From: Rhizobium laguerreae
Lineage (GTDB): Bacteria; Pseudomonadota; Alphaproteobacteria; Rhizobiales; Rhizobiaceae
Assembly: GCF_002008165.1 (NCBI RefSeq)
Contig: NZ_MRDM01000010.1
Span: 616,541-680,540 of the forward strand
Length of the DNA: 64,000 bases
Reading direction: 5' to 3'
Shown here: positions 26,144 through 34,845 of the stretch, one piece after another
How positions within the stretch are numbered: the stretch's first letter is position 1
How the letters are laid out: every line of letters starts with the position of its first letter
Translations under genes and position numbers: made by a program
Notes under the pieces: generated by a model
What the model was told of the DNA's origin: nothing
The model's input: the letters and a program-made list of their open reading frames with translations, nothing else
Databases searched by the model: none

Positions 26144-27436
26144 ATGGATCGTATCAGAATCGTCGGCGGTAATGAGCTGAATGGCATCATTCCAATTTCC
26201 GGCGCCAAGAATGCCGCACTGCCGCTGATGATCGCCTCGCTTCTGACCAGCGATACGCTGACGCTCGAAAATGTGCCGCATCTGGCCGATGTCGAACTCT
26301 TGATGCGCATCCTCGGCAATCACGGCGTCGATGTAGCCGTCAACGGCCGCCGCGAGCGCCAGGAAGATTCCTATTCGCGCACGATCCATTTCACCTGCCG
26401 CACCATCGTCGATACGACCGCATCTTATGAACTGGTCTCGAAGATGCGCGCCTCCTTCTGGGTCATCGGCCCGCTGCTGGCGCGCGAAGGTCATTGCCGC
26501 GTTTCGCTGCCAGGCGGCTGTGCCATCGGCACGCGTCCCGTCGATCTCTTCATCGAGGGCCTGACGGCGCTCGGCGCGACCATGGAGATCGATGCCGGCT
26601 ATATCAACGCCAAGGCGCCTGCCGGCGGCCTGATCGGCGCACGCTACACCTTCCCGAAGGTTTCCGTCGGCGCCACCCATGTGGTGATGATGGCGGCAAC
26701 GCTTGCCCGCGGCACGACGGTCATCGGCAATGCCGCCCGCGAGCCTGAGGTCGTCGATCTCGCCAACTGCCTGAACGCCATGGGCGCCAAGATATCGGGC
26801 GCGGGTACCGCGACGATCACCATCGAAGGCGTCACCTCGCTCTCCGGCGCCCGCCACCGCGTCCTGCCGGATCGCATCGAGACCGGCACCTATGCGATGG
26901 CCGTCGCCATGGCCGGCGGCGACGTCGTGCTCGAAAATACCGATGTGGCGCTGCTCGAAACCGCGCTGGAAACGCTGCGCCGGGCCGGTGCGGAAATCTC
27001 GTCGACCAACAATGGCATGCGCGTCAAGCGCAACGGCGCCGGCATCAGGCCGGTCGATATCGTCACCGATCCCTTCCCGGGCTTCCCGACCGATCTGCAG
27101 GCGCAGTTCATGGCGCTGATGACCCGTTCTTCCGGCGTCTCGCATGTCACCGAGACCATCTTCGAAAACCGTTTCATGCATGTGCAGGAGCTTGCCCGCC
27201 TCGGCGCCAGGATCTCGCTGTCCGGCCAGACGGCGAAGATCGAGGGTGTCCAACGCCTGCGCGGCGCACCCGTCATGGCGACCGATCTGCGCGCCTCCGT
27301 CTCGCTCGTCATCGCCGGCCTTGCCGCCGAGGGCGAAACCACGGTCTCCCGCGTCTATCACCTCGACCGCGGTTTCGAGCGTCTCGAGGAGAAGCTGACC
27401 CGCTGCGGCGCCATCGTCGAGCGCATCAGCGAGTAA
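26144..27436 (+). CDS. murA: UDP-N-acetylglucosamine 1-carboxyvinyltransferase
   Basis: A 430-residue EPSP-synthase-fold enzyme that transfers enolpyruvate from PEP to UDP-GlcNAc, the first committed step of peptidoglycan synthesis in the cytoplasm. The N-terminal [20 protein letters not shown] binds PEP through Lys22, and [13 protein letters not shown] contains the catalytic Cys126 (target of fosfomycin). [16 protein letters not shown] and [11 protein letters not shown] are further family blocks. Length is standard. It begins the conserved murA, DUF2948, hisD segment and is the most secure anchor of this region. Confidence 0.98.
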   Translation: MDRIRIVGGNELNGIIPISGAKNAALPLMIASLLTSDTLTLENVPHLADVELLMRILGNHGVDVAVNGRRERQEDSYSRTIHFTCRTIVDTTASYELVSKMRASFWVIGPLLAREGHCRVSLPGGCAIGTRPVDLFIEGLTALGATMEIDAGYINAKAPAGGLIGARYTFPKVSVGATHVVMMAATLARGTTVIGNAAREPEVVDLANCLNAMGAKISGAGTATITIEGVTSLSGARHRVLPDRIETGTYAMAVAMAGGDVVLENTDVALLETALETLRRAGAEISSTNNGMRVKRNGAGIRPVDIVTDPFPGFPTDLQAQFMALMTRSSGVSHVTETIFENRFMHVQELARLGARISLSGQTAKIEGVQRLRGAPVMATDLRASVSLVIAGLAAEGETTVSRVYHLDRGFERLEEKLTRCGAIVERISE

Positions 27437-27544
27437 GCGCCGTTCATCCCGGTTGCGTAATTGGTCGCCGCGCCTTATTTCCCTTGTCTGACGCATCGCC
27501 ATTCCGGCGGTGCCCGGCCTTGGCCGGTTATGGGATGAGGCTGA

Positions 27545-27976
27545 ATGACCGACCTGAAACTTGTTGCGCTCGATAGCGAGGATCTAGCGATCATGTCCGC
27601 GCATATGCAGGACAGCGTCTTCAAGGTCGGCGACATCGACTGGTCGCCGCGCGGCGCGCAGTTCGCGCTTGCCGCCAATCGTTTCGTCTGGGAAGGTGCC
27701 GAGCGCAAGCGCAAGGGTTTCGAGCGGCGCCGTGCTGTCCTGGTTTTCAAGCGCGTGCTTGCCGTCCGTTCGCTCGGCATCGATCGCGGCAAACGCGACG
27801 AGGTGCTGTCGCTGCTGGCGCTGCGCTTCGAGCAGAAGGGCGAGGGGCCGGAGGGCACGGTCGAGCTGTCGCTGTCCGGCACGGCCTCGATTGCGCTCGA
27901 TGTCGAATGTATCGAGGTCCAGCTGGCCGATATCGGCGGCGCCTGGGAGGCTTCCTCCAAGCCTCGCCACCGCTAA
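27545..27976 (+). CDS. DUF2948 family protein
   Basis: A 143-residue protein with the DUF2948 pattern: LKLVALDSEDLAIMSAHMQD, then VFKVGDIDWSPRGAQFALAA and NRFVWE, and near the end ECIEVQLADIGGAWEA. The family is confined to alphaproteobacteria and almost always lies between murA and hisD, as here. Its biochemical role is unknown. No membrane segment or signal peptide is present. Confidence 0.9.
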   Translation: MTDLKLVALDSEDLAIMSAHMQDSVFKVGDIDWSPRGAQFALAANRFVWEGAERKRKGFERRRAVLVFKRVLAVRSLGIDRGKRDEVLSLLALRFEQKGEGPEGTVELSLSGTASIALDVECIEVQLADIGGAWEASSKPRHR

Positions 27977-28092
27977 TCCATGTCGCCCGGAAGTGTGCAG
28001 CGGTTCCGGGATAACGACATGCATAAAACAATGAGTGTTTGACGCCCTAAAGTTTGAATATCGCAGTTTCGAGTTGAGAAGGAATATCGGCC

Positions 28093-29391
28093 TTGGCAAT
28101 CTGGCTGGATCAGGCATCGGAAGGTTTCGAGCAGCATTTTGCCGCCTTTCTGACGACGAAACGTGAAGTCTCCGAGGATGTGAACGTGGTCGTTCGCGCC
28201 ATCATCGATGACGTGCGCGCCCGCGGCGATGTGGCGCTGGCCGAATATTCGCTGAAATTCGACGGCATCGATTACGCCACCGTCCCGATGCGCGTCACAG
28301 CTGAAGAGATCGACGCCGCCGTCGATGCGGTGCCTTCGGAAGTGCTGGGGGCGCTGAAGCTCGCCGCACTGCGCATCGAGTCCCATCATCGCCGGCAGCT
28401 GCCGAAGGACGATATCTACGAGGACGATATGGGTGTCGGTCTCGGCTCGCGCTGGACGGCGATCGAAGCGGTCGGGCTCTATGTTCCGGGCGGCACCGCG
28501 AGCTATCCTAGCTCGGTATTGATGAATGCGGTGCCGGCCAAGGTCGCCGGCGTCGATCGCATCGTCATCGCCGTTCCTGCCACCGGCGGCGCCGTCAATC
28601 CGGCGGTGCTTGCCGCCGCCAAGCTTGTCGGTGTCACGGAGATTTATCGTGTCGGCGGCGCCCAGGCGATCGCGGCTCTTGCCTATGGCACTGAGACGAT
28701 CGCTCCGGTCGCCAAGATCACCGGCCCCGGCAATGCCTATGTCGCCGCCGCCAAGCGCCATGTCTTCGGCACCGTCGGCATCGACATGATCGCCGGCCCC
28801 TCCGAGGTGCTTGTCATTGCAGACAAGGACAACAATCCGGATTGGATCGCAGCCGACCTCTTGGCCCAGGCCGAGCACGACGTCAGTTCCCAGGTGATCC
28901 TGATCACCGATGATGCCGCATTCGGCAAGGCGGTGGAGCAGGCGGTCGAACGCCAGCTGAAGACGCTGAACCGCGCCGAGACGGCGGCGGCAAGCTGGCG
29001 CGATTTCGGCGCAGTCATCCTCGTTTCCGACCTGAAACAGGCCATTCCGCTGGCAAACCGTATCGCTGCCGAGCATCTGGAGCTCGCCGTTGCCGATCCG
29101 GACCGGCTGCTCGACGGCATCCGCAATGCCGGCGCGATCTTCATCGGCGCCCATACGCCCGAGGTGATCGGCGATTATGTCGGCGGTTCGAACCATGTGC
29201 TGCCGACGGCGCGTTCGGCGCGCTTCTCGTCCGGTCTTTCGGTGCTCGATTTCGTCAAGCGCACCTCGATCCTGCGCCTCGGCCCGCAGCAGCTCCGCAC
29301 CCTCGGCCCGGCGGCGATCGCCCTTGCCGTTTCCGAAGGCCTCGATGCCCATGCGCGATCGGTCGCGATCCGCCTCAACCTCGAAAGGTGA
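28093..29391 (+). CDS. hisD: Histidinol dehydrogenase
   Basis: A 432-residue zinc enzyme that catalyses the last two steps of histidine synthesis, oxidising L-histidinol to L-histidine with two [15 protein letters not shown], the PGNAYV nucleotide segment, [21 protein letters not shown] (zinc-binding Gln and His) and GSNHVLPT are all present. Translation starts at a TTG (28093) after GAAGGAA, an uncommon start that the conserved beginning AIWLD supports. It lies apart from the other his genes, as is usual in Rhizobiaceae, and leads an operon with UPF0262 and the phosphatase. Confidence 0.97.
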   Translation: MAIWLDQASEGFEQHFAAFLTTKREVSEDVNVVVRAIIDDVRARGDVALAEYSLKFDGIDYATVPMRVTAEEIDAAVDAVPSEVLGALKLAALRIESHHRRQLPKDDIYEDDMGVGLGSRWTAIEAVGLYVPGGTASYPSSVLMNAVPAKVAGVDRIVIAVPATGGAVNPAVLAAAKLVGVTEIYRVGGAQAIAALAYGTETIAPVAKITGPGNAYVAAAKRHVFGTVGIDMIAGPSEVLVIADKDNNPDWIAADLLAQAEHDVSSQVILITDDAAFGKAVEQAVERQLKTLNRAETAAASWRDFGAVILVSDLKQAIPLANRIAAEHLELAVADPDRLLDGIRNAGAIFIGAHTPEVIGDYVGGSNHVLPTARSARFSSGLSVLDFVKRTSILRLGPQQLRTLGPAAIALAVSEGLDAHARSVAIRLNLER

Positions 29392-29395
29392 GGGC

Positions 29396-29869
29396 ATGGC
29401 GAAGGGCGAATTCCGGCTTTGCGACGTCGTCCTTGACGATACGATCGGCCGTTCGACGCCCGATGTCGAGCATGAGCGCGCCGTCGCCATCTTCGATCTG
29501 ATCGAGGAGAACAGGTTCGAGCCGCTCGGCCATGCCGGCGGGCCTTACCGGCTGAACATCTCGCTGGTCGATTCGAAACTGGTTTTCGCCATCACCACCG
29601 AAGAGGGTGGCGGTGTCGCCACTCATATCCTGTCGCTCACGCCCTTCCGGCGGATCGTCAAGGATTACTTCATGATCTGCGAGAGCTATTACGAAGCGAT
29701 CCGTTCGTCGACGCCGAGCCGCATCGAGGCGATCGACATGGGCCGGCGCGGCATCCACAATGAAGGCTCGCAGACGCTGAAGGATAGGCTGGCCGGCAAG
29801 ATAGAGGTCGATTTCGATACCGCCCGGCGCCTTTTCACGCTGGTCTGCGTGCTCTACTGGCGCGGATGA
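29396..29869 (+). CDS. UPF0262 family protein
   Basis: A 157-residue protein of a family found next to hisD in Rhizobiales. Conserved blocks seen are [45 protein letters not shown] and [14 protein letters not shown]. The ATG lies five bases after the hisD stop, and the last four bases overlap the phosphatase start, so translation is coupled. No activity is known. Confidence 0.9.
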   Translation: MAKGEFRLCDVVLDDTIGRSTPDVEHERAVAIFDLIEENRFEPLGHAGGPYRLNISLVDSKLVFAITTEEGGGVATHILSLTPFRRIVKDYFMICESYYEAIRSSTPSRIEAIDMGRRGIHNEGSQTLKDRLAGKIEVDFDTARRLFTLVCVLYWRG

Positions 29870-30351
29870 CGGCAATGGAGCGCGCCGCCGATGTCGAGGA
29901 GGGAAAGCGGCCGGGTGCCATCCTCTTCATGTGCGGGATGAATGCCATCCGCTCGCCGATAGCCGAAGCGATCGCCCGTAGCATTCTGCCGGCCAATACC
30001 TATATCAGGTCTGCCGGCGTTCGCGCCGGCGAGCGCGATCCCTTCGTGGACGTCGTGCTCGAGGAGATCGGGCTTTCCCTTGGGCGCCGCCAGCCGCAGA
30101 CGCTGGAAGAGCTCGAGGATGATTACTTCGATCTGATCATCACGTTGTCGCCCCAGGCCCACCATGCAGCACTCGAGCTGACGCGGTCGAATGCGATCGA
30201 CGTTGTCTATTGGCCGACCATGGATCCGACGGTTGCAATCGGAACGCGCGAGCAGATTCTGGAGAGCTACCGCGAGGTCCGCGATCACCTGGCCGGCCTC
30301 ATCGAAAGCCGGCTACTCAAACGAAATGGCATTGCCGCGCAATCGGCGTGA
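29866..30351 (+). CDS. Low-molecular-weight protein-tyrosine-phosphatase-like protein
   Basis: A 161-residue cytoplasmic phosphatase of the LMW-PTP/arsenate-reductase fold. The P-loop is [10 protein letters not shown], Cys23-x5-Arg29, followed by SPIAEAIAR, and the general acid may be the aspartate of TMDPTVA. The usual CxxNxCRS has Ala-Ile in place of Ser-Cys, so the second cysteine of redox-regulated members is missing. It overlaps the UPF0262 gene by ATGA and is the third gene after hisD. Its substrate is unknown; arsenate reductase activity is unlikely without the extra cysteines. Confidence 0.85.
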   Translation: MTAMERAADVEEGKRPGAILFMCGMNAIRSPIAEAIARSILPANTYIRSAGVRAGERDPFVDVVLEEIGLSLGRRQPQTLEELEDDYFDLIITLSPQAHHAALELTRSNAIDVVYWPTMDPTVAIGTREQILESYREVRDHLAGLIESRLLKRNGIAAQSA

Positions 30352-30474
30352 AAACAAATAAAGGAAAGCCTGATCAACGAGGTTCACAAACCTGCGTTGA
30401 TTGTGTAGTTTCCGCCCAAATTTTAAAGGCGCGCGCTGCGCTGCCTATTCAACGCACAGGAAGAAAACACTTAT

Positions 30475-30693
30475 ATGCCTAAAGAAGAAGTCCTCGAATT
30501 CCCGGGAATCGTCACCGAACTTCTGCCGAATGCGACGTTCCGCGTGAAGCTCGAAAACGAACACGAGATCATTGCCCACACCGCGGGCCGCATGCGCAAG
30601 AACCGCATCCGCGTTCTCGCCGGCGACAAGGTACTTGTGGAAATGACGCCCTACGATCTGACCAAGGGCCGCATCACCTACCGTTTCAAGTAA
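30475..30693 (+). CDS. infA: Translation initiation factor IF-1
   Basis: A 72-residue S1/OB-fold protein, exactly the standard IF-1 length. [34 protein letters not shown] and [13 protein letters not shown] are diagnostic. It binds the 30S A-site during initiation with IF-2 and IF-3. It is followed closely by maf, the usual alphaproteobacterial order. The 123 bases upstream (30352-30474) contain its promoter region but no other gene. Confidence 0.98.
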   Translation: MPKEEVLEFPGIVTELLPNATFRVKLENEHEIIAHTAGRMRKNRIRVLAGDKVLVEMTPYDLTKGRITYRFK

Positions 30694-30751
30694 GTTTGCC
30701 CGAAGGTCCCCGCAAGGGTTTTTGCTCCCGTCTGACGATGGTCGAGGTTCC

Positions 30752-31372
30752 ATGGCGCTGAAATACAAGCTCATTCTGGCCTCGGGCTCGCCCCGTCGCG
30801 TCGACCTGCTCAACCAGGCCGGCATCGAGCCGTCGCGCCTTATGCCGATGGATATCGACGAGGCGCCGAAGAAGTCGGAGCACCCGCGTTCGCTCGCCCG
30901 CAGGCTTTCGGCGGAGAAGGCGGAAGCAGCCCTTGCCGCCATCAAGACCGATATCACCTGGAAGGGCAGCTATATCCTCTCTGCCGATACGGTGGTCGCT
31001 GTCGGCCGGCGCATTCTCGGCAAGGCAGAGTTCGCCGACGAGGCGTTGAACTCGCTGCATCTCTTGTCGGGACGCAACCATATGGTCTACACCGGCGTTT
31101 GCCTGGTGACCCCGGATCGTAAGGTCCGTCAGAAGATCGTCGAGACCAAGGTGCGCTTCAAGCGTCTCTCCGGCTTCGAGATCGAGAACTACCTGGCCTC
31201 CGGCCAGTGGCGCGGCAAGGCAGGCGCCTACGGCATCCAGGGCCTCGCCGGCACCTTCGTACAGAAGATGGTGGGCTCCTACACCAATGTCGTCGGCCTG
31301 CCGCTTTATGAAACCATTTTGCTTTTGACCGGCGAGGGCTTCGATGTGCATAGCCGGTGGCCCGAGGGCTGA
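30752..31372 (+). CDS. maf: Maf-like nucleotide pyrophosphatase
   Basis: A 206-residue Maf/HAM1-fold enzyme that hydrolyses non-canonical or certain canonical NTPs to NMP and pyrophosphate. [19 protein letters not shown] is the N-terminal signature, [16 protein letters not shown] the active-site aspartate block, and [11 protein letters not shown] the C-terminal signature. The frame is open upstream to 30722, but ATG 30752 has GAGG before it and starts at the family position. It is transcribed with infA and yacG. Confidence 0.95.
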   Translation: MALKYKLILASGSPRRVDLLNQAGIEPSRLMPMDIDEAPKKSEHPRSLARRLSAEKAEAALAAIKTDITWKGSYILSADTVVAVGRRILGKAEFADEALNSLHLLSGRNHMVYTGVCLVTPDRKVRQKIVETKVRFKRLSGFEIENYLASGQWRGKAGAYGIQGLAGTFVQKMVGSYTNVVGLPLYETILLLTGEGFDVHSRWPEG

Positions 31373-31404
31373 GCCCGACGGCTAATCCCATAGGATGAAC
31401 CGAT

Positions 31405-31617
31405 ATGCCTGAAGACAAGAAAGCGGCCGCCAAGGTCGAACCGCTGCGCAAGACGCGCCCTTGCCCCGAATGCGGCAAACCTTCCCACCGCGAACATTAT
31501 CCCTTCTGTTCCAACCGCTGCCGCGAGGCCGATCTCTCCCGCTGGCTGACCGGCGCCTATGCCATTCCGGTTGCCGACGACGAGACGAAGGCCGATTATC
31601 CGGATGAGGAAAACTAG
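31405..31617 (+). CDS. yacG: DNA gyrase inhibitor YacG
   Basis: A 70-residue zinc protein known in E. coli to bind GyrB and inhibit gyrase. The four zinc ligands are seen in CPECGKPS and [15 protein letters not shown], followed by the acidic tail around [16 protein letters not shown]. It closes the infA, maf, yacG operon just upstream of tRNA-Phe. Confidence 0.94.
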   Translation: MPEDKKAAAKVEPLRKTRPCPECGKPSHREHYPFCSNRCREADLSRWLTGAYAIPVADDETKADYPDEEN

Positions 31618-31796
31618 AGAAATCCACCCGCGAAGCTCTTATTTTTCCTCATGAATCCGCAAAGCCGGCAAGACCGTCAAAAAAGAGTCATTTGACGCTT
31701 GCCATGGGCGAACAAGATGCTATAACCCCGCTCGCTTCCGGGGTGAACCAAGGCCCCATGGTTCCTTTCTTGAAAGGAGCCATTGGAAGCAGGTTA

Positions 31797-31872
31797 GCCC
31801 AGGTAGCTCAGTTGGTAGAGCAGCGGATTGAAAATCCGCGTGTCACTGGTTCGATTCCGGTCCTGGGCACCA
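31797..31872 (+). tRNA. tRNA-Phe (GAA)
   Basis: A complete 76-base tRNA with encoded CCA. The acceptor GCCCAGG pairs with CCTGGGC, the D-arm is GCTCAGTTGGTAGAGC, the anticodon loop TTGAAAA gives GAA (phenylalanine), and the T-arm has GGTTCGATTCC. An imperfect stem (ATGG.TCCTTTC with GAAAGGAGCCAT, around 31758-31783) lies just before it. The region beyond the tRNA begins with non-coding DNA and a 134-bp repeat, so this tRNA may mark an insertion site. Confidence 0.98.
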
Positions 31873-31926
31873 CTTTGATTTCCTTGCATAATTAGCGAAC
31901 TTTTGGCCTTGGAAAAAGGCGTCTGC

Positions 31927-32060
31927 TTGGCGGCCGTGGTAGCACATTGGTAGCCGCGCCAAACGGGGTGGAGAGGGCCAAAAACAGCGTGGCCGGCGCG
32001 ATGGCGGGCCGTGTATCGACGGGGCGTTCGTTTCAACGGGCCTCATATCGTAATGGCCTG
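31927..32060. repeat. 134-bp direct repeat, left copy
   Basis: This segment aligns without gaps to 39054-39187 with 25 mismatches in 134 positions (81 percent identical, counted by eye). The best-kept core is GGCCGTGTATCGACGGGGCG followed by CTCATATCGT. Minus-strand frames in both copies share words such as RYTA-HRAG and ATTAAK, so the repeat may be a decayed coding or mobile element. It sits in the otherwise empty gap 31873-32174 after tRNA-Phe, at the left side of the AraC/ABC/isomerase cassette. Confidence 0.8.
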
Positions 32061-32174
32061 GAACAGGGAAGACCCGACCACCTCGCATGACGACATCATC
32101 GATATCGCACGCTCGCTGGTGCCGCCGGCCAGGTGAGCGCATGGAACGTCAGCCGTTTCGCCGGGTCGGCCTCT

Positions 32175-32360
32175 TCACCTTAACCTTGATCTACGCGTTA
32201 CATTGTGGACGAGTTCGCTGATGGTCGCGAACTCACCGAATAAAGCAGTAAGCTTGGCTTGCTCCTTGCCATCCAATCGGTGCTGCGAGCAGAAGTCCGC
32301 GATGCACCAGACCTTCGCCGCTGCGATAGGCTCGGCAGTAATCGAATCAATGTGTTGCAT
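32175..32360 (-). CDS. Small conserved-looking hypothetical protein
   Basis: A 61-residue protein starting MQHIDSITAEPIAAAKVWCI. Its sequence has a hydrophilic helical pattern (HRLDGKEQAKLTALFGEFAT) that looks like a small rhizobial family, but no function is recognised. GGGAGGA lies eight bases before the ATG at 32360, which supports a true gene; the frame upstream of this ATG does not look protein-like. An inverted repeat AAGCTAA/TTAGCTT (32380-32404) lies in its promoter region. Confidence 0.65.
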   Translation of the reverse strand: MQHIDSITAEPIAAAKVWCIADFCSQHRLDGKEQAKLTALFGEFATISELVHNVTRRSRLR

Positions 32361-32593
32361 TGTAGTCCTCCCGCAAAGGAAGCTAACGAAGTTCAAATTA
32401 GCTTTCAATGAAATAAGAGGTCTTCCAAAAACTGCGGTTCCCATTGCCCGACGCGCCGCCGCTCTCGTTTCTACGCCGCGAAACGGCGTGCAGCCTTGTC
32501 GGACCATATCAAGCACGCTGCCGCTGGTTCCTGACGTCGAAGACGGACTGAGCGACGTCTGGGGTCGCGCGGTGCCACGGATCGGCAGACCTC

Positions 32594-33463
32594 TCAATTC
32601 TCAGAGGTCCTACGATATTCCGTCGGTGCGCAGCCAACCGCATTTTTGAATTGGCTGGAAAAATGGAAGGCGGAATGAAAGCCGAGAAGGCCGGCGATTT
32701 CTTTTACGGATTTGTCGGTGTTTACCAGGAAGTCGCGTGCTCGCTGAACGCGGACGTTCATTTGATACTGTTTCGCCGACATCCCGGTTTGCTCACGAAA
32801 CAGCCGGCGAAAATAGGGGTAGCTCACCCCCATCTCTGCTGCGAGATCCTCGACCGATTGTGAAGTTCCGCAGCGCTCCATCAGGATCATGCGCGCCCGA
32901 TCGACGAGGCGCGCGCCGGCGCCGCTTGCCAGATCGTCCGGCCGGCAGAGCAGCGCAAGGAGCTGCAACCCGAGCGTGGATATCACCAGCTGATGAAGCA
33001 CAGGATCCTGCCGCGCCAGGTCATGGATGGCGGCGAACACATGATTGATCTCATCGCTTGCCGGGTTGAGCGGGCGTTCGACATGCAGGAGGCCAGCATC
33101 CACTGCAAAATCGAAAGCGGTTCCCCGGCACTCTATCCAGTGCTCGGTCCAGCCGGTTCGCCGATCGGGCGCGAACCTGTGCCACACGTCTGGGAACAGG
33201 AGAAAAATCGATCCTTCCGTGACGCGCACCTGTCGGCGCAGGTTGCCGAATTCGAGCTTCCCGCTGCCGGCGCTGATCAGCACGACCTGATAGGCCTGAA
33301 GGATGCGGCCTCGAGACCAGCTGAAATGATGGTCGTCCGGATGACGGCTCGGAGGGTAACTGGAGTGCGGCGCAATGACCGAATAGCCCGTCGAGACAGC
33401 GGTGCAGCCCCATGCTGCAGAAATTCTGTTGTCAGGCATGTAGACGAAGTAGTTTTCCGTCAT
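32594..33463 (-). CDS. AraC-family transcriptional regulator
   Basis: A 289-residue regulator. The N-terminal cupin-like sensor domain includes SWSRGRILQAYQVVLISAG and PDVWHRFAPD. Two helix-turn-helix units follow: QSVEDLAAEMGVSYPYFRRL and VKEIAGLLGFHSAFHFSSQF, ending GCAPTEYRR. Layout and length match sugar-responsive AraC proteins. The frame is open to 33559, but MTENYF at 33463 is the plausible start. It is divergent from the sugar ABC operon, and a palindrome lies between them, so it most likely activates that operon on binding the transported sugar. Confidence 0.9.
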   Translation of the reverse strand: MTENYFVYMPDNRISAAWGCTAVSTGYSVIAPHSSYPPSRHPDDHHFSWSRGRILQAYQVVLISAGSGKLEFGNLRRQVRVTEGSIFLLFPDVWHRFAPDRRTGWTEHWIECRGTAFDFAVDAGLLHVERPLNPASDEINHVFAAIHDLARQDPVLHQLVISTLGLQLLALLCRPDDLASGAGARLVDRARMILMERCGTSQSVEDLAAEMGVSYPYFRRLFREQTGMSAKQYQMNVRVQRARDFLVNTDKSVKEIAGLLGFHSAFHFSSQFKNAVGCAPTEYRRTSEN

Positions 33464-33481
33464 TTGACGTCGCCTTTTTAG

Positions 33482-33506
33482 GATCATTTTTTGTATGCAA
33501 ATGATC
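33482..33506. promoter_or_regulatory. Palindrome between AraC gene and sugar ABC operon
   Basis: GATCATTT (33482-33489) and AAATGATC (33499-33506) are perfect inverted arms with a nine-base centre. The site begins 19 bases upstream of the AraC start and lies 148 bases before the binding-protein start, a suitable place for an AraC-type regulator or for autoregulation. AraC sites are often direct repeats, so another protein is possible. Confidence 0.45.
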
Positions 33507-33653
33507 ACTTTTGTGGATTTTGGCGTCGTGTCAACAGGTGGGGCCGATGGTACCGTCATCAGGTCAGGGCAAAGTCGATCGAATTTGCCGAAACGCTGAT
33601 TGCATCAGCTATCGCCGCTGCCGGGGAGGGTAGGGGCTGGGAGGAGAATAGAT

Positions 33654-34823
33654 ATGAAAACTCACGCCAGACTGCTGGTCGCAGCCGCTTGCCTCGCCGC
33701 ATCTGCTGCCCATGCCGATGATTTCCACGGGTTCGATCCCGCGAAGTTCGACGGCAATATGCTTTCGGCCGAGGCTCTCAAGGCCATGGCCGCCGACGCG
33801 TCGAAAGTGACGCCTCCGAAAAACGGCAGCAAGTACAGCATCGGCTTCGCCAATCTTCAGCGTGACATCGCTTTCGGCGTGCTCGTGGAGAAAGGCATTC
33901 AGGCAAACGCCGATGCTGCCGGCGTGGAACTCGTTGTCGCCGACAACCGGCTCGATGGGCCGACCGCGCTTGCCAATGCCAAATCTTTCGCCGAACGCAA
34001 GGTTGACTACGTCATCGAGTTTCAGACCGACGCAAACTTCGGTCAGACCGTGATGGACGTGTTCAAGCAAGACGGCACCAAGGTCACGGCAATCGATATC
34101 CCCATGCCCGGTGCAAGTTTCTTCGGCGTGAACAATCCGAAGTCCGGTTTCATGGGCGGGTCCTACCTTGCAACGGCTGCGGCAAAACAATTAGGCGCGG
34201 ACACGGTAAAAAGCGGCTATCTCGTCATCGGCGCACTGCCCCAGTCGGGCGTCATCCCGCGCATGCGCACGGAAGGTCAGCGCGCCGGCTTCCTGGCCCT
34301 GACCAAGGATTTCCCGGCCGACCACATCATCGAGATCGATACGAAGAATACGCTGCAGGAATCCTATACCCAGATGAACAACGTACTCGGCCGCATTCCG
34401 CCAGGAGCGCCGATCCTGATCATCGCGATCAACGACCAGGCGACCATGGGCATGCTGCAGGCCGTCCGAGCAGCCGGACGTGTTGATCAGGCCATCGCCG
34501 TCGGCAACGGCGCGGATGAAGCCGAGGCGCTTGCCACGGACCCGAAACTCGTGGCGGCGACGGGTTCGTTTCCAGGCAGCTACGGGAATTATCTCATTCC
34601 GATTGCGCTGTCTGCGCTCGCCGGAAAGGCCGTGCCGGAGGCAACCTTCGTCACCCATCAGATGGTAACCAAGGCAAACATCTGCAAATTCTACAAGGAA
34701 TTCGCGTGCGCCGGCGAAGCCGACGGTTACACGTTTCCCGAGGCAGAGTTCGCAAGCTACCTCTCTGGTCTGAAAAAAGAGGATTGGTTGAAGGGGTACG
34801 AGGCAATTCTCCCCAAGCAATGA
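33654..34823 (+). CDS. Sugar ABC transporter periplasmic binding protein (RbsB/LacI-type fold)
   Basis: A 389-residue binding protein. The signal peptide MKTHARLLVAAACLAASAAH is cleaved near AHA-DDF. YSIGFANLQRDIAFGVLVEK and VELVVADNRLDGPTALANAK are the first strand and helix pattern of the Peripla_BP_4 fold, and VDYVIEFQTDANFGQTVMD continues it. GVNNPKSGFMGG contacts the sugar in related proteins. A strong GGAGGAGAATAG site precedes the ATG. It is the first gene of an operon with an RbsA-type ATPase and RbsC-type permease, so uptake of a monosaccharide is expected; the isomerase-like last gene points to an aldose such as L-arabinose or a related pentose or deoxysugar. Confidence 0.9.
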   Translation: MKTHARLLVAAACLAASAAHADDFHGFDPAKFDGNMLSAEALKAMAADASKVTPPKNGSKYSIGFANLQRDIAFGVLVEKGIQANADAAGVELVVADNRLDGPTALANAKSFAERKVDYVIEFQTDANFGQTVMDVFKQDGTKVTAIDIPMPGASFFGVNNPKSGFMGGSYLATAAAKQLGADTVKSGYLVIGALPQSGVIPRMRTEGQRAGFLALTKDFPADHIIEIDTKNTLQESYTQMNNVLGRIPPGAPILIIAINDQATMGMLQAVRAAGRVDQAIAVGNGADEAEALATDPKLVAATGSFPGSYGNYLIPIALSALAGKAVPEATFVTHQMVTKANICKFYKEFACAGEADGYTFPEAEFASYLSGLKKEDWLKGYEAILPKQ

Positions 34824-34845
34824 TCTGGGGTCGGAGGCGATTCTG

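Noticed and set aside
26093..27502. 469-codon minus-strand open frame over murA
   Set aside because: murA is certain on the plus strand, and the antisense protein has no family signature.
27973..29490. 505-codon minus-strand open frame over hisD
   Set aside because: hisD is complete and certain on the plus strand; the antisense frame is a shadow.
31873..32174. Insertion sequence near tRNA-Phe
   Set aside because: The 134-bp repeats flank the cassette, but no transposase, terminal inverted repeats or short target duplication were seen.
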